Notes under the pieces: model-generated
Seen by the model: the letters and a program-made list of their open reading frames with translations, nothing else
The model's database searches: none
What the model was told of the DNA's origin: nothing
From: Flavobacteriaceae bacterium
Lineage (GTDB): Bacteria > Bacteroidota > Bacteroidia > Flavobacteriales > Flavobacteriaceae
Direction: 5' to 3'
NCBI GenBank assembly: GCA_003443635.1
Contig: CP031964.1
Coordinates: 1,706,321 to 1,770,320 of the forward strand
DNA length: 64,000 bases
Made by a program: the position numbers and the translations under genes
Part shown: positions 1 through 7,119 of the stretch, one piece after another
Position numbering within the stretch: position 1 is the first letter of the stretch
How the letters are laid out: the number at the start of each line of letters is the position of its first letter

Positions 1-1
1 A

Positions 2-274
2 AATAAGTATTTTATTAAAGATGGAGCAAAGAATAATGGAGAAGTCCTTTTTTTTAAGCAACAAAATATAAAATACCAGATACCAGTAAGTAAGAACAGG
101 ATTAAAAGCCTTAAAGAATATATCAGAAGTAACTCTAAGATATATAATAATGGTAATATCTCATGCTACTATGCTTTAAATGAATTTGAAAATCATGCAA
201 TCTTTTTTGTGGATATGAAAAATTTAAATAATCCAGCATTTATTGAGGTTGCTGTTGCTTCTGAAATAGAATAA
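2..274 (+). CDS. C-terminal part of an unknown protein
   Basis: An open frame enters from the left edge and ends at a TAA at 272-274, leaving about 90 residues. The product is rich in Lys, Asn and Tyr. It begins NKYFIKDGAKNNGE and ends VAVASEIE. I recognise no domain. It lies 41 bases upstream of a second plus-strand gene and may be cotranscribed with it. The frame is clean to the window edge, so it is probably real, but the missing N-terminus prevents assignment. Confidence 0.6.
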   Translation, partial: NKYFIKDGAKNNGEVLFFKQQNIKYQIPVSKNRIKSLKEYIRSNSKIYNNGNISCYYALNEFENHAIFFVDMKNLNNPAFIEVAVASEIE

Positions 275-315
275 AGATTATGACCGTTAATAACTGTCCA
301 ACAGATTAAGAGGCT

Positions 316-696
316 ATGAAATATATAATTGCTTTACTAATAATATTAACTACGATTACTCTTAATGCACAGGATCAAACGGTTAAAAAAGATACGCTGT
401 TTTTTAAGATTGAAGAAAATTATTTAGTAAAGGGTAATGAGCTTTACGACAAGAATCATTACTATTTTAAAAAAGATAAAATGAAATCAGAGGGAGGAGG
501 TGCTTTTTCGTTTGAAATACTGGAAGAAAAATATAAAGAAGTAAAATCTCTTAAATCCTTTATTGAAAAAGGAGATAAATATGGATTAGAATCAGCATCT
601 GAAAGATATAAATTACTTGCAGAATTAGCGAAGTATGAAGTCTTTTTTGTCAAAGAAAAACATTGTATTTGTGATGACTATGTATATTATGATTAA
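316..696 (+). CDS. small secreted hypothetical protein
   Basis: This 126-residue protein begins with a clear signal peptide: hydrophobic residues 3-16 and likely cleavage after LNAQ. The mature part is charged, with a Lys/Glu-rich helix-prone stretch (about residues 60-100) and a Cys-x-Cys near the end (KHCICDD). I recognise no family. Its last 47 bases overlap the 3' end of the opposing truncated DUF3800 gene, so this region may be a junction left by a rearrangement. Location is probably periplasm or cell surface; the function is unknown. Confidence 0.55.
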   Translation: MKYIIALLIILTTITLNAQDQTVKKDTLFFKIEENYLVKGNELYDKNHYYFKKDKMKSEGGGAFSFEILEEKYKEVKSLKSFIEKGDKYGLESASERYKLLAELAKYEVFFVKEKHCICDDYVYYD

Positions 697-1033
697 GTAA
701 ATAATAATACATTTTATAATAAAAATCGTCATATGATTGGTAAAAAGCACCATTGTTAATTTTAGATTTATCTACTCCTACTGTTCTAAAACGTAAATCT
801 GTTGCAAAGAAATAATCTACTAAGTCTAAGTAAAATCGAAGTTTAGATTTAGATACTTTTGACCATTTAATTTCAGCATAGAAATTATGTTTTTTTTTAA
901 GTTCACTTATGTTTTTTGTGTGTAACTTAACTTGATTATAAGCTGAACTTACTGATCCTAAAAACATAAATGATTTATGATCATTTTCTAAATGACAACT
1001 TTCATCACAGTATATATTAAATGTTTTATTCAT
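650..1033 (-). pseudogene. truncated DUF3800 protein
   Basis: The 127-residue frame starts MNKTFNIYCDESCHLE. The early acidic 'CDES' motif, the FLGSV strand and the helical segment with FYYKMYYYLL fit the N-terminal half of DUF3800 proteins, a family of RNase H-like fold often found near mobile elements. Members are usually about twice this length, and the frame stops right after YNVFL, where the family would continue into its second half of acidic residues. The stop lies inside the opposing gene at 316-696. I infer a 3' truncation, so a working enzyme is unlikely. It is 27 bases downstream of the metallopeptidase-like gene on the same strand. Confidence 0.6.
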
Positions 1034-1060
1034 TCTAAGGTCTTATAATTAAGTTAGGGT

Positions 1061-2764
1061 CTAATCACATTTCTTACTACCTAAGGCCTTTATGTTGGCT
1101 ATAACAGTATTAAAAGCTGGATATGATATTACACCATTTACAACATTAGAAGTTAAATTATTTGCAACTGCCCATGTAGTAAATTCAGTGGTTTGCTCTA
1201 ACCCAACCCAACTGATATATTCAGATGTTTTTTCTTTCCAATCTGTCCCAAACTCATCTTGCATACTCGAAATTAAAAAAGGATTTTCGTTAGCCCAGTC
1301 ATTTTCTTCTAAAATTAAATTTTCGATTTGTGATTTGTAGCTCATAACATTAAAACTAGCTGTGTTAAATAAAGAATGTGTCCATTGCAAACTTGTAGGG
1401 TTAGCCTGATTATATACACAAATTAACGCAGCGAATCTATGTTTTACTGATAAAGGGCTCAATAGTAAATTAATAGCATAGTTGCCACAATCTACATTAA
1501 GTTGAGGATCTCCATTAGGTAGAAACACTATAAGACCCAATTCATCCAATGTTCTCATTAACATAACATGTGTCAATTCATGAGCCAATGTTACCATTCT
1601 TGCTAAATTTGAAGAATTTTCAATTGCATGACTAGTTGTTATTGTATAAAAGTCAAATCCACTACTAAAGTTGTTTGCTTCATGCCCTTTTGTAATTCCC
1701 CAGTCCTGACCTGGAGTAATCCCAACTTTATATTGTAAAATATCAGTTGGATCGCTTCTAAAAAGACTAAGCAATTGTTCATAGAAATTATTATCAGATA
1801 TGTCATTTGCTAATTTATCATGAATACATTTAGTTTTTGTATTGACAAAACTTTGATGATTCGTAAAAATTTCAAAGTCCTCAACTGGCGTACATTCTCC
1901 ATTTCCACCTATTATGCCCACATCTCCAATATCGTTTCCAAAACCAGGTAATGTTTTAGATGGTATACAAGGGTTTGCAGGTAATGGGCTAGTATTTACA
2001 GAACCGTTGCCACCACCACTGCCGCCGCTTAATGGTGTTGGATTATCATTATCACTCAATGTAACATCAACACAGGTTGTAGTACAACCAACATAAGAAA
2101 ATGCCATTGAATCGGGATATTTTGGAATAAAATCACATTGTGGATCATTTACTTCATGCAGACCACTAGCACACGGTACATTAATTGTTGAACAGGTAAC
2201 ACTACATGTTGAACCTCCAGCAGATGTAGTATATGAATCAAAAGTACCTTTATTTAAAGGTGTTATTATAGTTTCAGCTTTTTCTGTTAATAATTCACCT
2301 CTAGCTAGTGATAAATATTGTTCTGCAGTAACATCATATTGAACTAAGTATTCATCATAAAAATTACTTTCAATATTATAGTGTAGTACAATGTTTTCGA
2401 TATAATATTTTGGTTTCTCTCTAATAACTGTAAAAGTATACGTGTGAGTATTTGCATAAGTCATGTACAACACATTATCATACAATACTTCTACTCCTTT
2501 TGGTTCTGTGTTCTCATTTTGAATATTTAATCCAGAAACATAACTCTCTTGCATTTGTCCAATAGAAGATTTTAAATCATCCATCTTAGATTGTATTTGA
2601 GAGTAATGAGGGATTTTTTCAAACGACATCAAAGTACTTGAAATTTCACTTTTAAATTCTGATTGTTCAGGAATAATCTCTAACTGATCATCTTCTGCTT
2701 GACAACTTACTATTACTAGTAAAATAGCTAATAACTTTTTGTACGTTTTTAATAAAGATTTCAT
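1061..2764 (-). CDS. predicted lipoprotein with HExxH zinc-peptidase motif
   Basis: This 567-residue protein has a lipoprotein signal (hydrophobic run to IVSC, lipobox Cys at about residue 21), so it should sit on the outer membrane or cell surface. The middle has a Cys-rich segment with several CxxxC-like spacings (about 185-235) and a Gly/Ser linker (about 245-255). A His-Glu-Leu-Thr-His at 395-399 within TLAHELTHVML matches the zincin HExxH signature. No third zinc ligand can be assigned confidently. I infer a surface metallopeptidase of unknown substrate. The gene is single, with AT-rich DNA upstream. Confidence 0.65.
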   Translation of the reverse strand: MKSLLKTYKKLLAILLVIVSCQAEDDQLEIIPEQSEFKSEISSTLMSFEKIPHYSQIQSKMDDLKSSIGQMQESYVSGLNIQNENTEPKGVEVLYDNVLYMTYANTHTYTFTVIREKPKYYIENIVLHYNIESNFYDEYLVQYDVTAEQYLSLARGELLTEKAETIITPLNKGTFDSYTTSAGGSTCSVTCSTINVPCASGLHEVNDPQCDFIPKYPDSMAFSYVGCTTTCVDVTLSDNDNPTPLSGGSGGGNGSVNTSPLPANPCIPSKTLPGFGNDIGDVGIIGGNGECTPVEDFEIFTNHQSFVNTKTKCIHDKLANDISDNNFYEQLLSLFRSDPTDILQYKVGITPGQDWGITKGHEANNFSSGFDFYTITTSHAIENSSNLARMVTLAHELTHVMLMRTLDELGLIVFLPNGDPQLNVDCGNYAINLLLSPLSVKHRFAALICVYNQANPTSLQWTHSLFNTASFNVMSYKSQIENLILEENDWANENPFLISSMQDEFGTDWKEKTSEYISWVGLEQTTEFTTWAVANNLTSNVVNGVISYPAFNTVIANIKALGSKKCD

Positions 2765-2832
2765 TGAATATGTATTTGTTGGTTAATTTTGAATCAATAT
2801 TCATTTATAAAGCTACGTAGGGATAACTTGTT

Positions 2833-3240
2833 TTATTCTGTTCTATTTAAGACAGCTGTATTGTCATTATTAAATTCTGTTGGTCTTATGGTATTAAATG
2901 TTGTTGCCAATAATAGAGTGTTTTTATCTCTGAATTTGGCTATACACAACATTTTATGTTTTTCATCAGAGTTTTTTACAGAAAGTATAAAATCAATTTG
3001 AATTGGGGTCGTTTTAGTATTTATTTCATAAGTAAAAGAAGCTTTTGTATTTCTAAAATCAAACTCTTTACCACCAATTTTTTGACCCTTAGATTCTAAT
3101 AGAACATACCCTTCTTTATCAAAATTAAGATGCCCTATTCTTCCATTATCATTCCCTTTTCATTTTCCAATAAAATCATTAGTCTGACTAAAACAATTAA
3201 GTGTAATAAATAGTAGGGTAATTATTGTTAGGTTTTTCAT
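2833..3240 (-). pseudogene. lipocalin-like secreted protein with in-frame TGA
   Basis: Reading the minus strand from the ATG at 3240, the first 26 codons encode a signal peptide (MKNLTIITLLFITLN, then CFSQ) and the start of a mature protein, TNDFIGK. Codon 27 (3162-3160) is TGA, and the same frame then stays open for about 108 codons to TAA at 2835-2833. 'DFIGK' followed by Trp is the usual start of lipocalin-like domains, so TGG to TGA is the simplest explanation. The ATG directly abuts the stop codon of the upstream gene (3241-3243), so the two were an operon. A sequencing error is the alternative. Confidence 0.7.
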
Positions 3241-3807
3241 TTAGTCTTTATTTAATATTTTCTTCTTTTCAGTTTCGTATTCTTCTTTTGTCAAAGTTCC
3301 GTTATCTAATAGCTCTTTTAATTTTGCTAATTGATCATACTTATCAGATTTTACAACTATACCATTTGTTTTCTCTTTACATGGCTTAATTTCACACGTT
3401 TCTATTGCTCCTTCTATATCTAAAATATAATTTGTTATGTTTCCACCTCCAATAGTAAACATAACTCCTCTGAAGTTTCTGCCGTTGTATCTTCTAATTC
3501 GTTTTAATTTAAACCTTAATCCCCTATTAGCAGCAGGTAATCTATTGGCTTCTGTATCTAAAGAGATTGCCCATCCTCCAATATTAGCGTGAACAAATTT
3601 TCCATTTGTATCAGAACCTTTGTTTAACTCATAGAATTCACCAACTTTATAAGTAACACCATTACTTGCTAGATAGCTTTTTTTAGATGGTTTTTCTTTA
3701 CTAGTCTTTCTTGCTTCTAATTCTTGTTGCCTCTCTTCTTTAGTCTTTTTTTGGGAAAATGAATTGAATGAAATTAATACAATAAGCAGAATAGTAATTT
3801 GTTTCAT
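3241..3807 (-). CDS. secreted protein with C-terminal SHOCT domain
   Basis: This 188-residue protein has a signal peptide (residues 1-18, ending FNSFSQ). A basic Lys/Glu-rich segment follows (20-43), then a beta-rich middle (about 50-135). The C-terminal helical hairpin, from about residue 155 (DKYDQLAKLKELLDNGTLTK), fits the SHOCT motif, a short oligomerisation module found at protein ends. Its TAA is immediately followed by the ATG of the lipocalin-like pseudogene, so the two are translationally adjacent. The specific function is unknown. Confidence 0.65.
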   Translation of the reverse strand: MKQITILLIVLISFNSFSQKKTKEERQQELEARKTSKEKPSKKSYLASNGVTYKVGEFYELNKGSDTNGKFVHANIGGWAISLDTEANRLPAANRGLRFKLKRIRRYNGRNFRGVMFTIGGGNITNYILDIEGAIETCEIKPCKEKTNGIVVKSDKYDQLAKLKELLDNGTLTKEEYETEKKKILNKD

Positions 3808-3924
3808 AGAATATAATTTCCATGAAAGATATATAAACTATTTATATACGTAACTCTACGTATAAAAAAGTTATTTATAGGTTTTATATTTATAACACTT
3901 ACTATAATTGACTTCTTAATTCTT

Positions 3925-4593
3925 TTGTTGCCATTATTAATAAAGGATTATAATTTCAGTTCACTTGGTTCATTAGGTGATACAGTGGGTGGTTTTTTAA
4001 ACCCAATCATTGCTATCTCTGCTGCTATGTTAACTTTTTTAGCATTTTACATACAGTATCAAGCTAATATTCAAGTACAAAAACAATTTTTGAAGCAGCA
4101 ATATGATGATTCAATTAATTTTGAATACAATAAATTAAAAGAAAGAATTTACTTAATTATAAATGAGGTAGATAATTTCAATGTAGCTTTTCATGAAGGT
4201 AAATTAATTTCTAAGTTAAATGAAATACCAAAAACAGGAGGGAAAAAGTATAATTTCAGCGGAGTACAAGGATTAAATCTTTTCTTAATAGAGTATTTTA
4301 GAGATAAAAAAGAAAAAGAAAAAAATAAAGATTTTAAATTTGATGACTCATTTCACTCAGTAGCATTAAATATTAATAACTTATTAATTCTATTCTATAA
4401 TGCCCATATTACCATTATGGATTCTTCACTTAAAGAACCCTATCATAATGAGCTTATTGAGTTATTGGCATATGTTTATTATTTTAAGATTGGTTTTTTA
4501 GTTGAGCATTATATCAAAAATGATCCATCAGGCAAATTATTTGAACAAATTATTGTGCTTAAAAACTATTATTCTACAGAACCTGAAAAATAA
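3925..4593 (+). CDS. putative phage abortive infection (PutAbiC-like) membrane protein
   Basis: The segment LGSLGDTVGGFLNPIIAI, followed by a hydrophobic helix and a long Lys-rich cytoplasmic helix, matches the N-terminal pattern of putative phage-abortive-infection proteins. The rest (222 residues from this start) is alpha-helical. The only bacterial start in this frame is TTG at 3925. The frame stays open back to 3826, and translation from 3862 would give a perfect first membrane helix (KKLFIGFIFITLTIIDFLI) preceded by ATA instead of ATG. The start codon may therefore be lost, or ATA may be used. It lies just outside the tRNA-linked island. Defence function is inferred from the family pattern only. 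Confidence 0.5.
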   Translation: MLPLLIKDYNFSSLGSLGDTVGGFLNPIIAISAAMLTFLAFYIQYQANIQVQKQFLKQQYDDSINFEYNKLKERIYLIINEVDNFNVAFHEGKLISKLNEIPKTGGKKYNFSGVQGLNLFLIEYFRDKKEKEKNKDFKFDDSFHSVALNINNLLILFYNAHITIMDSSLKEPYHNELIELLAYVYYFKIGFLVEHYIKNDPSGKLFEQIIVLKNYYSTEPEK

Positions 4594-4625
4594 AGAATTG
4601 TCAACGATAATGTCAACTAAAAAAT

Positions 4626-4661
4626 AAAACCCTTGTAAATCAAAAAATTACAAGGGTTTTT
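4626..4661. terminator. bidirectional terminator hairpin at island edge
   Basis: A 13-bp perfect stem (4626-4638 with 4648-4660) is flanked by A and T runs, so it could end transcription both ways. A similar hairpin lies at the same position beside the intact tRNA-Ser gene (23279-23310), as expected if the tRNA end and its terminator were duplicated by integration. Confidence 0.7.
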
Positions 4662-4674
4662 GCGGAGAATGAGG
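4662..4674. repeat. attL core: copy of the tRNA-Ser 3' end
   Basis: GCGGAGAATGAGG is identical to 23319-23331, which includes the 3' acceptor strand of tRNA-Ser. The copy sits directly after the terminator and 460 bases before the integrase gene. This is the expected arrangement for a tyrosine-recombinase element integrated in a tRNA gene. Confidence 0.8.
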
Positions 4675-4810
4675 TTCGGCTTTAATGAAACTCAATAATA
4701 CCAAATGAAACTGTTTATGCTCTAAAACCCTTTAAACATCAACACTTCATTCTCATTTGGGTTAAGTAGTGTTTAATAATCAAATAGTTAAAACTATATT
4801 AAGTTTCATT

Positions 4811-4831
4811 AATGTGGGGAACAGGTGGGGA
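4811..4831. repeat. left subterminal repeat of the island
   Basis: AATGTGGGGAACAGGTGGGG plus A matches 23240-23260 at 20 of 21 positions in the same orientation. Each copy contains two GTGGGG units and lies inside its att core. I infer arm-type binding sites for the integrase or excisionase. Confidence 0.65.
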
Positions 4832-4840
4832 TGAAAAAGT

Positions 4841-4871
4841 TTGTTTTTCTCAATTATTTTTTATATCTTTG
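4841..4871 (+). promoter_or_regulatory. Bacteroidota-type promoter for integrase transcript
   Basis: TTG (4841-4843) and TATCTTTG (4864-4871) are separated by 20 bases, matching the TTG-N17-23-TAnnTTTG consensus of the primary sigma factor of this phylum. Transcription from about 4878 would give a leader of some 260 bases before the integrase start, containing the RNA motif at 4943. Confidence 0.65.
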
Positions 4872-4942
4872 CTTTTATAAAGCAAAAGTCCAAAAAAATT
4901 AGAGATTTTTGCAATTGTTTTTTAATATTCTGAATCTATAGA

Positions 4943-4996
4943 GTTTGCTTTTTTAGCAAACACCAACCTGCGAGACAAAACTCGTAAGGTGGTTCA
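4943..4996 (+). ncRNA. recurrent leader RNA motif, copy 1
   Basis: A 7-bp hairpin (4943-4949 with 4955-4961) is followed by CAACC (4964-4968), an internal hairpin using CGAG/CTCG, then GGTGGTTCA (4988-4996). The same order of hairpin, CAACC, hairpin and GGTG-(C/G)-TT-(C/T)-A recurs at 6769 and 21158. It lies in the 5' leader of the integrase. The function is unknown; a structured regulatory RNA is inferred. Confidence 0.45.
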
Positions 4997-5135
4997 ATGA
5001 TTCGGCATTCAATGCAAGGCTAATAAGCTAAACAAATGAGTAGATTCCTATCTACAATCATTCATAGAAAAGTTTACACAGACCTTGCTTTTCAAAAACA
5101 ATTTGAACAAGTGTTAATTTTAAACTTAATGTATT

Positions 5136-6452
5136 ATGAATGTCAAATTTTTTATTCGAAAAAGTCCTAAGCAAGGCAAAAGTACAATACACGTTCGTGT
5201 TCGTATAGGTAGGGGTATAGATTTATCTATGGCAACTAAAGAATCCGTGTTTATTGAGGATTGGGATTCAACAGCTCAATGCCTAGTAGAAACTTACAAC
5301 TATACTAAAAATGGAAAAACTGTTTCTAAGAGAGATGCAGCAACAAAAATTAAAATCCACGAGAACAAAAAAGTAAACTATAGGCTGTATGAGTTAAAGC
5401 GTAGTATTGAGGAAAGCTATAAATCTGGTGATGAGACAATTAATAGCAAATGGTTAAAAACAATCATTTATCCAGAATTAGATAAAGATAATACTTCTGA
5501 CACCTGTTTTCTAAGCTACTGTGATACTTTCCTTATTCAAAAAGGGAATAACATTAGTGAAGCATATAAAACTAAAGTAAACAGTATTAAAGCCATCTTA
5601 GAGCGTTATATGGCGAAAAGAAAGATTAAGCAACTAAACTTACAGGACATTGATACAGGCTTTAAAATAGACTTTGAGGAGTATTGTATAGAGACAGAAA
5701 AGTATTCCTTGAACTACTTCGAAAGAAACTTTAAGTTTATCAAGACTATCTTATTTCACGCTCAACAGAATGGGCATCAGATTTTTTCTGGATTAAGCAG
5801 AATCAAATGTAAGACAGAGAAAACTACGTTTGAAATATTAACTCAGGAAGAATTAGACATGATAGAGCAGGAAACTTTTTCGGATGAACATTTAGAGACA
5901 GCTAAAGACTGGCTTTTAATTTCCTGTTATTGTGGTCAGAGAGTTTCTGATTTTATGAATTTTGACGTGAATAGAATTACTGAAAAGTTTATTAATGGAG
6001 AGAAACGTTTCTTCATAGAGTTCACACAAGAAAAAACAGGAAAGCAACTTCTACTTCCGTTACATTCAAAGATTGTGGATATTCTCAAAAAAAGAGACTG
6101 GTCTTTTCCGAGAAAAATGTCTTCTGTTAAATATAACCTTCACATCAAAAAAGTTTGTGAATATGTTGGTATTGACCAGTTAGTGAAAGGTTCATTAGCA
6201 GTTAAGGAAACCCAGTCTGAACAAATTAAGAAGAGGAAGAAAAATAATCGGAGAAAAGTTGTTGATTATTACCCAAAGTATAAGCTCATTTCTTCGCACG
6301 TGGGACGCCGAACCTTTAGTTCGTTAAACTTTGGTAAAATACCTACGCCGCTATTAATGGTGGCTACAGGACATTCTACACCACAAATGTTAATGAAGTA
6401 TATAGGTAAAATAGATGAACAACAATCTTTAGCATTAGCAGAGTATTTATAA
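5136..6452 (+). CDS. tyrosine recombinase / integrase
   Basis: This 438-residue phage-type integrase of the Bacteroidota kind catalyses site-specific insertion and excision of the island. An N-terminal arm-binding domain (about 1-90) and a SAM-like core-binding domain (about 125-215) precede the catalytic domain. Visible catalytic residues are Arg269 (CGQRVSDF), His388 and Arg391 (SSHVGRR), His413 (GHST) and the nucleophile Tyr422 (MKYIG). The length is normal and all key residues are present, so it should be active. It stands at the left end of the element, 460 bases from the tRNA-derived attL, reading inward. Two excisionase-like genes follow. Confidence 0.93.
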   Translation: MNVKFFIRKSPKQGKSTIHVRVRIGRGIDLSMATKESVFIEDWDSTAQCLVETYNYTKNGKTVSKRDAATKIKIHENKKVNYRLYELKRSIEESYKSGDETINSKWLKTIIYPELDKDNTSDTCFLSYCDTFLIQKGNNISEAYKTKVNSIKAILERYMAKRKIKQLNLQDIDTGFKIDFEEYCIETEKYSLNYFERNFKFIKTILFHAQQNGHQIFSGLSRIKCKTEKTTFEILTQEELDMIEQETFSDEHLETAKDWLLISCYCGQRVSDFMNFDVNRITEKFINGEKRFFIEFTQEKTGKQLLLPLHSKIVDILKKRDWSFPRKMSSVKYNLHIKKVCEYVGIDQLVKGSLAVKETQSEQIKKRKKNNRRKVVDYYPKYKLISSHVGRRTFSSLNFGKIPTPLLMVATGHSTPQMLMKYIGKIDEQQSLALAEYL

Positions 6453-6468
6453 CATAAAAATTTAATAT

Positions 6469-6744
6469 ATGAGTGAGATAACTATCATTAACCCAAACGA
6501 TTTGAGAACAATAGTATCAGATGTTGTAGAAGAAAAATTAATCGCATTTGCAAACTGGTTTGAAGCAAAGCTAATCCAAGAGGAAAGACCGTTAACTGCA
6601 AAAGAAGCCATGAAATATTTAAGTATGTCTAGAGCAACTTTTTATCGTTATGTAGATAAAGGGGTTATCCCTAAAAGAATGCTTGATACAAAGGTTTACT
6701 ATTATAAATCAGACCTTGATAATGCAATATTGAAAGTAAACTAA
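6469..6744 (+). CDS. excisionase-like HTH DNA-binding protein
   Basis: This 91-residue protein has an N-terminal helical part (1-35) and a C-terminal winged helix-turn-helix of the excisionase/MerR-like type (about 42-91: LTAKEAMKYLSMSRATFYRY, then VDKGVIP and a Tyr-rich wing). Such proteins bend DNA at att sites or control element genes. It starts 16 bases after the integrase stop, so it is probably cotranscribed with it and acts as recombination directionality factor or repressor. The precise role cannot be read from sequence. Confidence 0.8.
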   Translation: MSEITIINPNDLRTIVSDVVEEKLIAFANWFEAKLIQEERPLTAKEAMKYLSMSRATFYRYVDKGVIPKRMLDTKVYYYKSDLDNAILKVN

Positions 6745-6768
6745 ATTATTAACTACAGAATCCTTAGA

Positions 6769-6819
6769 GTTTTCTATTTGATAGAAACGGCAACCGAGTT
6801 GAAAAACCACGGTGCTTCA
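6769..6819 (+). ncRNA. recurrent leader RNA motif, copy 2
   Basis: A hairpin (6769-6788, TCTAT/ATAGA with TTT/AAA) is followed by CAACC (6791-6795), an internal paired segment and GGTGCTTCA (6811-6819). The stretch before the hairpin, TAGAGTTT, is shared with copy 1. A second small hairpin (GGGTTTAATCCC) follows. It lies upstream of the HTH gene at 6905. Confidence 0.45.
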
Positions 6820-6904
6820 CGGGTTTAATCCCAGATTCGGAACTTTAAATAGTTCAAAAATATTCAAAGAGTATTGCTCTAAGGGTTTTTAATGCAGAAA
6901 AATT

Positions 6905-7111
6905 ATGATTGTATTTAAAAACATTAGAAGTCCAAAAGTTTCAGATAAAAATATAACAAGAAAGAAAGTTGTCCAACTTTTTAAAGTTAGTCCTCAAACT
7001 ATCAACAACTTGAAGTATAGAGGAGTGATAAATGCCTATGGTATGCCAGAAAGCGACAAGGTATACTTTAAAAGAAGTGAGCTTGAACAGGCAATGATTA
7101 AAATAAACTAA
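6905..7111 (+). CDS. small HTH protein, second excisionase-like
   Basis: This 68-residue protein is almost entirely one helix-turn-helix of the excisionase family: ITRKKVVQLFKVSPQTINNL, a turn, then a wing ending FKRSELEQAMIKIN. The C-terminal pattern (SELEQAMIKIN) resembles that of the preceding HTH protein (SDLDNAILKVN), so the two are probably paralogous. It is only 8 bases before the polymerase-like gene, so the pair are likely cotranscribed. It may control replication of the element or copy the directionality role; this is inference. Confidence 0.75.
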   Translation: MIVFKNIRSPKVSDKNITRKKVVQLFKVSPQTINNLKYRGVINAYGMPESDKVYFKRSELEQAMIKIN

Positions 7112-7119
7112 CCATTGCC

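Noticed and set aside
1092..1340. Plus-strand open frame inside the metallopeptidase gene
   Set aside because: It lies within a conserved coding gene on the opposite strand and shows no protein family.
2789..3001. Plus-strand 70-codon frame in the lipocalin-like region
   Set aside because: The minus strand carries a clear signal peptide and a continuous lipocalin-like frame (apart from one TGA); the plus frame is a shadow.
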